Assembly: GCA_037043235.1 (NCBI GenBank)
Contig: JAWRVZ010000030.1
Location: forward strand, 1,165,001 to 1,229,000
Direction: 5' to 3'
Source of the DNA: Rhodeus uyekii
Lineage: Eukaryota; Chordata; Actinopteri; Cypriniformes; Acheilognathidae
Length of the DNA stretch: 64,000 bases
The first letter of the stretch is position 1, and the number at the start of each line of letters is the position of its first letter. The notes beneath the pieces were generated by a model. The model was not told where the DNA came from and did not search any database. It saw only the letters and a program-made list of their open reading frames with translations. The position numbers and the translations under genes are program-made. Of this stretch, positions 11,964 through 26,600 are shown in pieces.

Positions 11964-12966
11964 TACACTTTCTGGACAAAAGTATTGGGACAGTCAAGCA
12001 TTAAACCATCAGACACTACACTACCATGCACATTTAAACAGATTAGACATTATTATGGAGTTGGTCCCACCATTACAGCTATAATAACTTCCATGCTTCT
12101 GGGAAGGCTTTCCACAATATTTTAGAACATTTTGCCTATTCATACAGCAGAGCATTTGTGAGATCAGGCACTACTGTTGGATGAAAAGGCCTGGCTCTCA
12201 ATCCCCTTTCCAGTTCAATCCCAAAGGTGTTTGATGGGGTTGAGGTTAGGGCTCTGTGCAGGCCAGTCAAGGTCTTCCACACCAAACTCATCCAACCACG
12301 TCTTTACAGACCTTGCTTTGTGCACTGAGGCACAGTCTCGCTGGAACAGAAACAGGGTTTCCACAAAGTTGGAAGCATGGCAATATCCAAAATGGCTTGG
12401 TATGTTAAAGCATTAAGAGCTCCCTTCAGTGGAAATAATGGGCCAAGTTCTACTCCTTAAAAACAGCCCCATACAATAATCCCTCCTCTTCTAAACCATT
12501 CAGTTGCTCAAGAGTTCAGTGCTTTTCACCACTCCATTTGACGCTTGGCATTGCATGCGTGCAACGGCCCATTCCACGAAGCTCCCGCCGCACAGTTTTT
12601 GAGATTATATTAATGACAGTGGAACTTTGGAAATCTACAACTATGGAACTAGTAGAGCATTGGTGACATGTATTTACCATGCGGCTTAACACTCGGTGAC
12701 CACTGTTCTGTGACGTTACATGGTTTTCCACTTTGTGCCTGAGTTTCTGCTGTTCCTAAATGCTTCCACTTCCCACTAATAAAAAAAGGTTGACTGTAGA
12801 ATGTGTTTGCAGGACATATTGGATCCTATCACAGGACCATGCTTGAATTCACTGAGCTCCTCAGAGCGACCCATTTTTCCATCAATGTTTTTTTAAATAC
12901 TGTAAAGGTCATAAACACCTGAATTCAACAATTAAGAGGTGTTTCCCAATACTTTTGTCCATATAC
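11964..12966 (-). mobile_element. Tc1/mariner-like transposon relic, about 1.0 kb
   Basis: The ends are TCTGGACAAAAGTATTGGGA and, inverted, CCCAATACTTTTGTCCATAT. Minus-strand translation with frame breaks gives Tc1 transposase blocks: NALTYQAILDIAMLPTLW, TWLDEFGVEDLDW (frameshifted) and LRARPFHP. This is the part around the second Asp to the Glu. The N-terminal DNA-binding half is mostly gone and stops are present, so it is inactive. Confidence 0.8.
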
Positions 12967-14182
12967 CCTCACCTAAAGAATTATTAGGAACAGCATACTA
13001 ATACTGTGTTTGACCCCCTTTCGCCTTCAGAACTGCCTTAATTCTACGTGGCATTGATTCAACAAGCTGCTGAAAGCATTATTTAGAAATGTTGGCCCAT
13101 ATTGATAGGAAGCATCTTGCAGTTGATGGAGATTTGTGGGATGAACATCCAGAACATGAAGCTCCCGTTCCACCACATCCCAAAGATGCTCTATTGGGTT
13201 GAGATCTGGTGACTGTGGGGCCATTTTAGTACAGTGAACTCATTGTCATGTTCAAGAAACCAATTTGAAATGATTTGAGCTTTGTGACATGATGCACTAT
13301 CCTGCTGGAAGCAGCATCAGAGGATGGGTACATGGTGGTCATGAAGGGATGGACATGGTCAGAAACAATGCTCAGGTAGGCTGTGGCATTTAAACGATGC
13401 CCAATTGGCACTAAGGGGCCTAAAGTGTGCCAAGAAAACATCCCCCACACCATTACACCACCACCACCAGCCTGCACAGTGGTAACAAGGCATGATGGAT
13501 CCATGTTCTCATTCTGTTTACGCCAAATTCTGACTCTACCATCTGAATGTCTCAACAGAAATCGAGACTCATCAGACCAGGCAACATTTTTCCAGTCTTC
13601 AACGGTCTAATTTTGGTGATATTGTGCAAATTGTAGCCACTTTTTCCTATTTGTAGTGAAGATGAGTGGTACCCGGTGGGGTCTTCTGCTGTTGTAGCCC
13701 ATCCACCTCAAGGTTGTGTGTGTTGTGGCTTCACAAATGCTTTGCTGCAAACCTCGGTTGTAACGAGTGGTTATTTCAGTCAAAGTTGCTCTTCTATCAG
13801 CTTGAATCAGTCGGCCCATGACCTCTGACCTCTAGCATCAACAAGGCATTTTCTCCCACAGGACTGCCGCATACTGGACGCTTTTCTCTTTTCACACCAT
13901 TCTTTGTAAACCCTAGAAATGGTTGTGTGTGAAAATCCCAGTAACTGAGCAGATTGTGAAATACTCAGACCGGCCCGTCTGGCAGCAACAACCATGCCAC
14001 GCTCAAAATTGCTTAAATCACCTTTCTTTCCCATTCTGACATTCAGTTTGGAGTTCAGGAGATTGTCTTGACCAGGAACAACCCCTAAATGCATTGCAGC
14101 AACTGCCATGTGATTGGTTAATTAGATAATTGCATTAATGAGAAATTGAACAGGTGTTCCTAATAATCCTATAGGTGAGTGT
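12967..14182 (-). mobile_element. Tc1-like transposon, about 1.2 kb, transposase broken by frameshifts
   Basis: Terminal repeats are CTCACCTAAAGAATTATTAG and, inverted, CTAATAATCCTATAGGTGAG. Minus-strand frames in order: 13807-14109, with the paired helix-turn-helix region (GLSISQSAQLLGFSHTTISR); 13607-13819; 13226-13555 (GGVMVWGMFSW); and 13027-13224 (APQSPDLNPIEHLWDVVERE). The second catalytic Asp lies in QQDSASCHKAQIISNWF but is out of frame with the next block. It directly abuts the element at 11964-12966. It lies just past the ctr9 3' end. Confidence 0.88.
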
Positions 14183-14405
14183 AATATATATAGAGAAAGG
14201 AAAAACAATTTTTGTAATTGTTTTTTTTTTCACTCTGCTAAGAACTCTATAAGAAAATGACTATCAATTAAAACAAATGAAAATATCACTGTCGGGAAGA
14301 AGCCTCATCTACACATTGATTCAGAATGTGTGCAAATGACAAAAGCTGAACAAACTGCAGTAGCTCCAAACAAAACAACATAGAAAAAAAAGTTTCAAAA
14401 TACTT

Positions 14406-14411
14406 TTTATT
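14406..14411 (-). terminator. ctr9: Polyadenylation signal AATAAA for ctr9
   Basis: TTTATT on the plus strand reads AATAAA on the minus strand, 267 bases past the ctr9 stop codon at 14678-14680. It is the first canonical hexamer in a suitable position. The 3'UTR would be about 290 nt. Confidence 0.65.
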
Positions 14412-14677
14412 CAAAGGCATTTCATATTGTACACCAACTCTGAATCACAGCGTGCGATCGGCCCTTATGACGACAGAGCACAACATATGCTGTAAAGCTC
14501 AAAAACATCTGTTTAAGAGGTTACTCAAAAGACAACAGAAAACATTCTCGTTTTTTGGAGAAAAAAAATTAAACTAAAACAAGAAAATCTGAGAAAAATG
14601 ATCCTGGATGACAACTACGTACGCTATGATCTGAACATTACAAGAACAATGGCTTGTTGTTTTCCCCACCAGGAAAT

Positions 14678-17600
14678 TTAGTCACTGTCGTCATCAGATC
14701 CCCTGTTGGAGGCCTCGTTGTTGGAGGCCTCGGGCTCAGAGTCGTTATCGGACCTCTGCGGAGAACCCTCGTTCTCTGAGCCCCGATCTGATGCGGCGGC
14801 TGGAGATCCGGCCCGGGATTCATCGTCAGATGCTTCGGAGCGGCTCTTTTTGCTCTCGTTGTCCGACTGCTCTGAGTCGGATTGCTGCTGCGGTCTCCTC
14901 TTCACCGGCCGATCGCTGCCAGACTCGTCCGAGTTTGAGTTCCCGGAGCGGCGAGGGCTGCCGGCCTCACTGCCTGATTGGTTCCGCTCCTCGTTGGAAT
15001 CGCTGTCAGAAGCGATGCGTTTCCTGTGGCCTTGATCATCGTCTGAACCCGAGCCGCTGTGCCTGGCGTTTCTGAACATAACATAGACAAAAAGTGAATA
15101 TACTACGAGAGAAAATGAAACTAAATGAGCTGTTAGTGCGAGGCACTTCAATCCACTGAAATGTGAATCTGTTCACTGGTTTATCGATCAAACGTTTTTA
15201 CTTTTAATACACAAGAACATTAAAAATTGAATGTCAAGTTCAAGCAAACTTCTCTCACCTGTCTTCTGCTATTTTCAGGCCATCCTCATCAGAGGAGGAA
15301 TCGGAGGATGAAATGATGGCCTTGGACTTGATCTTCCCTTTAAGAGACGGCGGCATGCGCTCCGGCTTGGACTTCAAGGAAGAAGAAGAAGAAAAAAATG
15401 CAATTAAGATGGAAATCTCTACATTCATGTAATAGGTGCATGTTAAGCGCACAGAATCCGTACCTTCTCAATCCTCTTGCGCTCTCTGGGTTTGCGCTGC
15501 TTTTTAGACCTTGAGCCTCCTTCCTCATCATCTGAACCTGCTGGTCTGAGGAAACACCAAGAGAAACTCACTCAAACTCAACCTGACCCGGCTACAATTC
15601 TATTATATAACTTATAATACACAAATCCTTTATGTAATAAATGTTTCTGAGCTTAGATGCCCAATTGGCACCAAGGGCCCTAAAGTGTGCCAAGAAAACG
15701 TCCCCCACACCATTACACCACCACCACCAGCCTGCACAGTGGTAACCAGGCATGATGGATCCATGTTCTCATTCTGTTCACGCCAAATTCTGACTCTACC
15801 ATCTGAATGTTTACATTTACAAGTGTGTATTTTGAATGTAACAGCTTACAGAGCTTAGTCACATTTTATTGCACCTTTTTTGATATGATAAAAGTACATA
15901 AACTAACATTAAAATTCAAAATGAAAGAACAAAAATAAAAGCCAATTCACAATAAAAAGTATAAAAGGTATAAGAATAATACTAAAATAACTGCATTCTC
16001 TATGAATTCTGTTCTCATTAATATTTACCTCCTCCTTTTCTTGCGGGGTTTCTTCTCTCCATCCTCTCCTGCATCCTCAACTTCACTGCCGCTCCCAACT
16101 TTCTTCTTCTTCTTTTTCCTCATCGGCAGGTCTTCATCAGAGTCATCATTGACAAAGTCATCAAAATCACCTTTTTTGCGCTAATAAAAAAGAAAATGAA
16201 CATGTAAATACAACGTTTTTTTTAACGTTTGTAAAGGACTAGATCTCAGCTCACCCGTCCACTGCCTCCTTTCCTTTTCTCCTTGGATGAATCTTTCATT
16301 CCCTCTGAGAAGGTGAGCAGGTTCTTGGTCTTCTCCACATACTGGGCTCTCTGCTCAAGCAGCTTCTTCTGTTCCTCGGCCTCTCTGTTCTTCCTCTCCT
16401 CCTGTTCCTTCAGGATCTGCTGCCGCAGAATATCTCTCTCCTGCTCCTGTTTAGCACGGTGCTCCTTCTCCTCCTCGTCTTGTTTACGAGCTCGCGCCAC
16501 ATGGTATTGAGCCTGGCTTAGCAAGTCAGAGCACTGCCTGAGAGAGAAAACACACTTATACTGATCAGATCGCTGGAGACTCGGTCATCATTTATTCCCT
16601 TTCAAGCCATTCAAAAGACCTCAATTCCAAGAAGAGAAATAACATGGGGAAAAAAACTACATGATGGATGGAAGTATGGTAGGAACGAACAAAGGATGGA
16701 TGGAATTATGGATAAAAGGAACAAACGAATGAATGATGGGTGGAAGGAACGAATGAGAAAACAAAGGATGGCTGAATGGTACGAACAAAGGATGGAGGGA
16801 ATAAAGTAACAGGATGGATAGATAAAAACAACAAAGAAATGGAAGTATGGTAGGAACGAACAAAGGATGGATGAAAGGAACAAACGAATGAAAGATGGGT
16901 GGAAGGAACGAGCAAACAAAGATGCTATGAACAAAGGATGGAGGGAATAAATTAACAGGATGGATGAAAAAAACAAGTATGGTATGAACGAACAAAGGAC
17001 GGAGGGAATTATGGATGAAAGAAGGATGGGTGGAAGGAACGAAAGAGCAAGCAAAAAAAGGATGGATGGTACGAACAAAAGACGGAGGGAATAAAATAGC
17101 ACAGGATGGATGGATGTAAACAACAAAAAAATGGATGAAGGAATCAAAGAACAAATGAAAGCTGGAACAATTATGTATGGATGTATATTTAGATCTATAT
17201 TAACAATCTGAATATTAAGCATCAATTGTTTTTGTTGTGGATCACGTTTGTCTGGGTCATGCTGTGGGACGAACAACTCTGAACAAAAGTCCCATATCTG
17301 GGAAAAGCAACCCTACCTGGCTTCACTTGCGGCCAGCGCCAGGTCAAATCTCATCTTGTCTCCAGCTTTGCTGAGGTAGCTGAAGTACCTGCGAGAACAA
17401 TAACAGAAGGTTATGAGCGCAGCGCATGAGAGCCTCAGACTGTAGAGTCCCAGAGCTGCCGTACCTGTGAGCCAACTCCAGCTCTTTCACTGCGCTCAAC
17501 ACAGCCTTCAGATTACTCTTCTCGTCCTTCAGCACCAGCGTGGCTAGCCTCTGCAGAACCAGCGCCACGTTAAACATCAGCACAGTGTCACTGGGAGCCA

Positions 17601-20600
17601 CATGCCGAGCCTGGAGTGAAAACAAGTCACGTACATTTACAATTAGAGTCAAAATAATTGCATTCACCTAATTTGATAAGAATGACTGTATATTGTTAAT
17701 ATAGGCTACAGAGTTTCATTTAACATTTTAAAATGTACCTTGGCTCAAAAAACACTGAGCTTGTTCACTACCTTGGTTGAAAAACACTGGCATAAATGAA
17801 TGTAGTTTACGAGGCAGCCTGATTTATAATACAAGCAAAACACAACCTAGAGTCACCGTGGTAAAGCAGAGTTTCCCAAAGTGTTTTTTTTTTTAGCTAA
17901 ACTAATATAAATATATGTCAATAATTTACCAAAGTTTGTTCATGCAAAGTTTGTTCATGCAAAGTTAGTTCATGCAGGCAAACAAAATGTATTAATCTTT
18001 TTTTGTTTTGTATGTAGGCTTGACATTAACCTTTTTTGCTCACCAGCCACCGTTTTGACATCAATACCATATATATAAATACACACATTGCCATATATAT
18101 ATATATTGACTGTTTAAGAGCAGTAAGAAGCAAAAAAACAACTTAATTTCGTTCTGAGAGGAGACTTTATGTGCATGCACTTTGAGTGTGAGCACAAAAT
18201 CTGCAGCAATGAGTAAAATTATGTACAATATGTGCAATCCCACACCGAAATTATATACAGTGGGTACGGAAAGTATTCAGACCCCCTTAAATGTTTCACT
18301 GTTTTATATTGCAGCCATTTGCTAAAATCATTTAAGTTCATTTTTTTCCCTCAATGTACACACAGCACCCCATATTGACAGAAAAACACAGAATTGTTGA
18401 CATTTTTGCAGATTTATAAAAAAAAACCTGAAATATCACATGGTCAGAAGTATTCAGACCCTTTGTTGTGACACTCATATATGTAACTCAGGTGCTGTCC
18501 ATTTCTTCTGATCATCTTTGAGATGGTTCTACACCTTCATTTGAGTCCAGCTGTGTTTGATTATACTGATTGGACTTGATTAGGAAAGCCACACACCTGT
18601 CTATATAAGACCTTACAGCTCACAGTGCATGTCAGAGCAAATGAGATCTGCTGCACTTAAGGTTCCTAAGAGCACAGTGGCCTCCATAATCCTTAAATGG
18701 TAGACATTTGGCACGACCAGAATCCTTCCTAGAGCTGGTTTTCCGGCCAAACTGAGCTATCGGGGGAGAAGAGCCTTGGTGAGAGAGGTAAAGAAGAACC
18801 CAAAGATCACTGTGGCTGAGCTCCAGAGATGCAGTCGGGAGATGGGAGAAAGTCAACCATCACTGCAGCCCTCCACCACTCGGGGCTTTATGGCAGAGTG
18901 GCCCGATGGAAGCCTCTCCTCAGTGCAAGACACATGAAAGCCTGCATGGAGTTAGCAAAAAAAAAAACACCTGAAGGACTCCAAGATGGTGAGAAATAAG
19001 ATTCTCTGGTCTGATGAGACCAAGATAGAACTTTTTTGCCTTAATTCCAAGCGGTATGTGTGAAGAAAACCAGGCACTGCTCATCGCCTGTCCAATACAG
19101 TCCCGACAGTGAAGCATGGTGTTTTTCAGCTGCAGGAACAGGACGACTGGTTGCAATCGAGGGAAAGATGAATGCGGCCAAGTACAGGGATATCCAGAGT
19201 GCTCAGGACCTCAGACTGGGCCGAAGGTTTACCTTCCAACAACACAATGACCCCAAGCACTCAGCTAAAATAACGAAGGAGTGGCTTCACAACAACTCCG
19301 TGACTGTTCTTGAATGGCCCAGCCAGAGCCCTGACTTAAACCCAATGGTGCATCTCTGGAGAAACCTAAAAACGGCTTTCCACCAACGTTTACCATCCAA
19401 CCTGACAGAACTGGAGAGGATCTGCAAGGAGGAATAGCAGAGGATCCCCAAATCCAGGTGTGAAAAACTTGTTGCATCATTCCCAAAAAGACTCATGTCT
19501 GTATTAGAGCAAAAGGTGCTTCTACTAAATACTGAGAAAAGGGTCTGAATACTTGGGACCATGTGATATTTCAGTTTTTCTTTCTTAATAAATCTGCAAA
19601 ATGTCAACAATTCTGTGTTTTTCTGTCAATATGGGGTGCTGTGTGTATATTGAGGGGAAAAAAACTTCCGTACCCACTGTATATACATATTCATCTGGAG
19701 CAAAAGATACGAGTTTGTGAGTAAATCACTGTTGAAGAGATAAGAGAGACAGAAAGACCAGCTGGTATCGTCTATGTATTTTGCGGAAAATTTGTATTGG
19801 AAGCGTTGCAGATATTACAAAAATCGATATTTTTGACAACAAATCATTCCACTTCCACAAATCATTGCACTTAGTTTACTATTTCAGATGCCTTTTTAAA
19901 ACACTACAAATGAAAAATGTATACATTATATATAAAAATCAACCAGCCAGAGTGCTGCGTTACACGCCACTGCTGAAATCCACGTTGGTGGGTGTTAATG
20001 TCAAGCCCTGACTGTTTAAATATTGAATTATTGGCCTTTCCTAAACTTGTGAAAACAAGTTCACAGTAAAGAAAAAGATGTTCCCACCCTGAGAAGAGTC
20101 TGTTTGCACTCCTGCAGCTTGCCACATTTGAAGAGCGCTCGCGCCAGATACAGCAACACCTCTGTGTTCTGATACTTGTAGAATTTCTTCAAGCAGTTTT
20201 CATACTGAAGAGAAAAACAGGCTGTGAGTACAAATCCAGAGCAAAACCCTTCCTGTTCAGAGGAGTTTTCCTTCCGTTTCCTTATTCTCTCACCATCTGC
20301 ACAGCACTGATGTACTGCTTCTGCTCCACATAGATGTGTGCGAGATTCAGCCAGACGTCACTGATCTCTGCTGTGGCCTCTCTGACCTGGGCAAAGACAT
20401 CCCGTGCCTCCCGGAAATAACCCTTATGTGCCAACACAGCACCTGAGTCGCACAGAAGAAAGATGCTCACGATGAGATGAAGGAGCTGACTCAACATGAT
20501 GGTTACAGGTCTGGCATTTCAAGGCTAATTAAAAAGCAGATAAAGCACCTATGCCATTGGCAGCATATAGATTTTTGGCATCGTTCCTCAAAACTTGTTT

Positions 20601-23600
20601 GTAAATCGCCAAAGCTCTATCCTGGTGCCGCTTTTCCTGTGGAGGGAAACAAAAAGTAAATAAAACAAACAAATTGAGGAAACTTGACGGTTTGTCACGT
20701 GAATAACGCAAGGCACCTTTTCTCTGTCTCTAGTGGGCTGATGCAGCGTCTGAAGCCACACGTTTCCCAGCGCCAGCATTGAGTAGGTGTCGTTCTGAGT
20801 TGAGGGCTGTTTAAGGATACGTTCAAACTTCTTCTGGCCGGGACCCCACTCCTGTTTGGCCAAGTGTAGGTTACCGATCAGCGACCAGGCGTCAGGGTGG
20901 TCCTACAAACACATTTTATTAATACAGATCTGAAGAAATCACCAGAAACTCAACACACCAAAAAAATGTCCAAAGAGTCTCGGTGCATAAACTCAAATAC
21001 AGTAATACCTTGAGATACGAGCGCCCCGACATACGAGTGTTCTGAGATATGAGCAAGCCTTTGAGCAATTTTTTCTTTTAAATACGAGTAAATATTTGAG
21101 ATACGAGCAGCTTACAGACGCCAACGCTGGGTGGTTGAGCACTCGGAGCAGTCCATACCGCCTCACTCTTTCACTTCACGTGTTTATCGACTCAAATCAA
21201 AGTTTGTGCGAGCAAAAATAGCACGCATGTGGGGAATGTTTTTGCGCATGTGTATTGCGTGGAGATGAGATGTCATGCACGTGCGAGGGATTTAAATGAG
21301 CTCGCGGGCTCCCATTTTTTTGCGTATAGATGTTATCTGCTTGCGGATATAATTTACACATGCGCAAACATCAGTTTTGCTGATATTTTGCTGCTAAATG
21401 ATTTGAGATACAAGCAACTCGAGTTACGAGCTCAGTCCTGGAACGGATTATGCTCGTATCGCAAGGTATCACTGTAATCCAAATAGATGAAAAGGCTCAC
21501 ACACTACAAGGCAGAAAAAACAAAAAAAAAGCAAACAAGACAAAAAAAACAGCAGTTTCAGACAAAACATGACTTTTTTCCGTGCCTAATTACACATGCA
21601 TGCACGTATATAATAATAAACTGAGAATACAAATGTTTATCTAGATAATTCCTCAAACTCAAGCCATAGAGTTTCAAATAAAGATTACTTAATCTCCCTC
21701 CCCAACAACGTGATCTTTCTTTGCTTTTAAGACCTTGTTGTCATGTTGTGACTGAAACGTTTACTGGTCCTCAGTAAAGCTGTGGTTGTCATCACATTTG
21801 TTTTTTTTTTTGTTTTTTTTCTCCAAACAGTGTGCAGGCCTTTTTTGCAACTTGTCACCTATTTAGATTAATACAGACCCCAAAGAATTACAATACAATT
21901 ACAAAAGGTACACGTATGTTGGCGAGAACAATCTACCTGATTGATCTGAAGGGCTTCTTTAAACCAATCAGAAGCTTCGTAGAAATTCCCCTTGTCACGT
22001 GCCATCGCTCCAAGACGCAAGTAACCTGTTACAAATTCAAATAAGTCAAATGAACGGAAAAAAGACACACAAAATGAATGCTGTGACGATGCATACAATC
22101 CACGTAGTTGGGATGCTCTCTCAAAATATTCTTGTAGAGTTTCTCAGCCTCATGAAACTCGCACATGGCTTCATAGAGTCTGGCCAGGTTATAGGAGGTT
22201 GTGACAGAGATGGCATTGTAGTAATGCTCATCATGCTCGCCCTCAGCTTTTGCCCTCTCCAAAGAAGCCAGGAAGTATTTCTACAAAGAGATTGAGAATT
22301 GTGATTGACTCGTTGAATGCATTCCTGTTGTTTTTTTCCAGAACCAAAATGTCCAAGACATTCCGCTCCAACAATTTCCAAGTCAAAAGTTATTTCTGAG
22401 GTATGGAAGCCCGTTTCCGCCACAGTTGAGAAAACAAAAAAGATTATTTAACATTGACTTAGCATCCCGAAACATTGACTTAGATACTAAGTTGAATGAA
22501 TAGAATTGAATATTTCGACTTAATCTTTTTTTCTCAACTGTGGCGGAAACAGGCTTCCATACTGAGGCAATCAACAGCAGAACTAGAACATTCCTTTAAA
22601 GGTGAAGTATGCAAGACGTTAAAATACATTCTCTCAATCCAGTTCATTACTCACTGACTGCTATTAGTATGCATAGGTTTATCTACATTTAACATTTCTG
22701 CATTTGGCAAACGCTTTTATCCACAGTGATTTACTTTGCATTCAAGGAACACATTGAATCAGTTCTTGCTTTCCCTGGGATCGAACCCATGACCGTGGCG
22801 TTGTAAACACCAATGCTCTACTGATTGAGCTACAGGAAGGCTGTATCTCGCCCAAAAGCGTAAGCGTTGCAAAAACATTGAGAATGTCTGCTTCAAAGGC
22901 GGTTAGGCAGAGTGAGACCATGATTGATGAGTTACATGGGCAAATAAATTCAGCTTTGGTTACAGAAGAGCAAGGCAAAATTCAGCCTTCAAAGACTAAA
23001 ACGGGTCATGAACACATTAAAGCGAACAGGGCATTGCAACGCACTACAATGGATGCATCAATACCACACATCATCATGAACTCATTCACAAAGACAATTG
23101 TACAGTTCATAATGTTCACTTTGATGTGCCAAGTGTAGACGAACTCAAATATTTGTGGCACATCATGTCATAAAAAGCATCTGCTCGTGTTTTAGTCTCT
23201 TTAGTCAGCTTTCCTGTAGCTCAACCATTAGTGTTTACAACGCCAAGGTCATGGGTTCGATTCCAAGGGAATTTTTGGGAATTCAATGTAAAATATAGTC
23301 TACTCAGTTGCTTACCCATGACACATAACTACACAGCTAAAAGTATTCCTACTACGTTGGACCGTAACCTACTTTTACATGTTGAGACATGCCTTCACAA
23401 GCAGCAGTTTATGATGTTTGGTGTGACCCGTGAAAGAGCTGTTTGTTGGAATAAATGCTTTATTTTTGTAATTTTACTAGGAGTCACCAGTATCTCTGAA
23501 ACTAAATCACTCTTAATTTGAGCCAAAAATGTCTCTTTACCTTGGCCTCACCGAGGTTTCCCAATCTGAAGTGTAAAGCCCCCAAATTATTGAGGATCTC

Positions 23601-26600
23601 AGGGGGAACGTCAGCCTGGACCTTCTCCTGAAGGATACGAGTGGCAGTCCCGTATGCAGACAGAGCTCCCTGCAGGAAAGACAGATTCATAGTAAGAAAG
23701 GTGTTTGTTACAAACACAAGCGCATATAGAAGTAGCACTGTTACCTGAATGTCTGTTTGTTCCAAAATTTGTGCGAGCTCGATCCAGGCTTCTACATCAT
23801 CGGAATACTGTACTGTGACTTTTTTCAGATGTTCCTGTAAGCAAAGAAACAGCTTTACGATCTATGCGAAAAACATTTTTTGTAATTCCGTTTTTGAATG
23901 TAATGTCATACTTTAGCAATGTCTCTCTTCTCCTGGTCATCCGATGTAGCATAAAGTGACCCAAGGATTTTCATGGTTTCATAATTGTTGGGATACGCCT
24001 TCAGGACCTTTTCAAAGCACTGCGCAGCGTTCTCCTTGTCCCTGCGATACACGTACATCTGGCCCAGGCCAAAGAAGGGCAGTACAAAAGTAGATGATGC
24101 AAACTGAGTGGCCTGATAGTAGTACTGGAAGGCTTGGTCGTAGTCCTCCTAAAAGCAAAGATAAAAAGCAACGTTTCTTACCATTGTCTTCAATATTACC
24201 TGAAATTTCAGTTCATATATTGGTCAGGACGAATAATATTTGTCCTTTGTACACATTATCAGTCTTCAAATAGTAACGTTTGAATAAATATTACACTTAA
24301 TACTTGACTTTTTGTACAGCTGTATAAATATATATGGGGCTGTCAACAGGAGCAATTACAATATTTGTATCTAATTACATGATTATATAACATTTCCACA
24401 CTATCGATGAAATAAAAATAAAATATTCAATGAAAACAAAGTGATAGTTCACTCAAAAATAAAAAATTATGCAAAGCTGAACGAAAATACATTTGGCAAC
24501 TACTTGAAATAAATTAAAATATAAAATGTACTTAGTTTAAATAAATTTATCAAAGCTATGTAACCCTAATACTTAAAATAAAACAAAAAATAAAGAGCTA
24601 ACCAAAACACATAACAAAATTACCAAACTTAAACCAAAATGAAAACTTATTTACATTTATGCATTTGGCAGACGCTTTTATCCAAAGCGACTTACATTGC
24701 ATTCAAGAAACACATTGACAATCTAATCCATTTCCCTGAGAATTGAACCCATGACCTTGGCGTTGTAAACATTAATGCTCTACTGATTGAGCTACATGAA
24801 AGCATATATAAAAAATGTATTCAAAATCTTAAATACTACAATAGTATATTAATAATACTTGATACTGTTCAGGTTGATTGTGTTAAAATTAATATTTCTC
24901 ATCCACAAAATATATACCGGTACCCATTTGTAGGTTTTCACTATTTCTCAAGTGAAAAGTCTCACCTGGACGTGGAAGGAACGCGCTAACTGATAGCAGC
25001 TCTCTGCTTGCATGGCCTCCACTTCTGTGTTGTGAAAAGCATGAAGAGCCAGATGCTGCACTTTGCTGTAATCCTGAAAAACACAAAGTACATATCAAGT
25101 ACAAGATCTCCATTTCGAAACTGTAGGTCACCTGAGGTATCTAGCATTACCTTTTTGAAGAAGAAGTGATTGGCGAGGTGATTGAGCACCATAGGATTGC
25201 TGGGGTCAATGGTGTAGGCTCTGGAAAGCAGCTGCACGCCGTTCTTGATGGAGTCGGCCTCTTTATTGTTGAGCTCCAGCACAGCCAAACCCACCAGCGC
25301 TCCCACACATTTGGAGTTGAGCTCCAGAGCTCTGCCAAACGCCAAGCGAGCTTTCTCTAGTTTGTTGAGCTTGACAAAGCAGTGGCCCATGCCTAGTCTC
25401 ACCTCAGCTGCAATAAGACAATTACACAGAAATGACCACGTAAAAGGTTAACCCGTTCACTTTTGAAACAACATGCCATATTACGGTCACTAATAGAGTA
25501 TGGAGTTATTGTGAAAATGAATGCGTTAAATAAACTTAATGGGAGAAAAGCAAACTGACAAGCTCAAATTTAGACATCAAACATTACTATATAACAGTGC
25601 TTCTCAATTATTTTCTGTCACGCCCCCCCCAGGAAGAGGTAAACATTTTGCGCGCCCCTCCTCCCCCCATTTTGGAACGTTCGCCTTATGGTTTCCATGG
25701 CAACGCGTCATGGTTGTCACGTGACATACCGCAGTCACAAAATACATATGTATAATATATTACGGTAATACATTTATTTACTTTTTCTTTTTTATTCAAA
25801 ATAGTCACCAACTTGTTAAAACCTAAAAGAAACCTTATGTGGTTGAAAACACTGAATTGTTGTGATAAATGACAAGCTCTGAGCGCGTCTTTTTTGGATC
25901 AGTGCCAGATATCGCGTGAAAACACGTGTGAATTGAGCTGTTGATCACGTGACACATATGAACACCGGTGTGATCGTACACGTCAAAGGATGAGGGGATG
26001 GTTATCTAAACTTCATATGTGCTGCTCTTGTTCAGTGCAAGAAAACTACTCCCTGGCAAAAAAAAGCATGTACTCCAGGGTCACGCGCGCCCCCCCTGGC
26101 ATCGCTACGCCCCACTATTTGAGAACCACTGCTATACAATAATATCAGTTAATGTGGAGGATGTTTTTTGTAAAAATGTTCTGAGACATGTTACATACGT
26201 GAAAAATTAATAGAAGTAACATTTAAGTTTATCACCAGCTGTTCAATGGCAGATTCATATTAAACAATATATGTACACTATATTAAAGAAACAGCTAATG
26301 TGACATTTATTATAATGGGTTTCATTTCATTAATTTTGAATAGACAAAATATAGATGTATTAATGAAACTAAAATGTATCTCAATTCATGTGCAATATGT
26401 AAAGATTTAATTACAATAAATTGATCTACTATCAATTTATAGTGGTCAGGTTTCAAGAAAAAGGATAGTAGTACAGTGGATTACGGTTCTGTCGACGGCC
26501 TCGGGTGTTGAAAAAAAGCGTCGAGATAACCGACAGCCAATATGGCGATTTATTTGATCAAACGATCGGCATGCTATAAAAATGTACAGACACTGTATAT

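Noticed and set aside
14706..15075. Plus-strand ORFs of 94-109 aa
   Set aside because: They are the complement of the Ser/Asp/Glu-rich last exon of ctr9.
16611..17276. Long minus-strand ORFs (221 and 165 aa) in the ctr9 intron
   Set aside because: They are translations of a degenerate purine-rich minisatellite, low in complexity and without family similarity.
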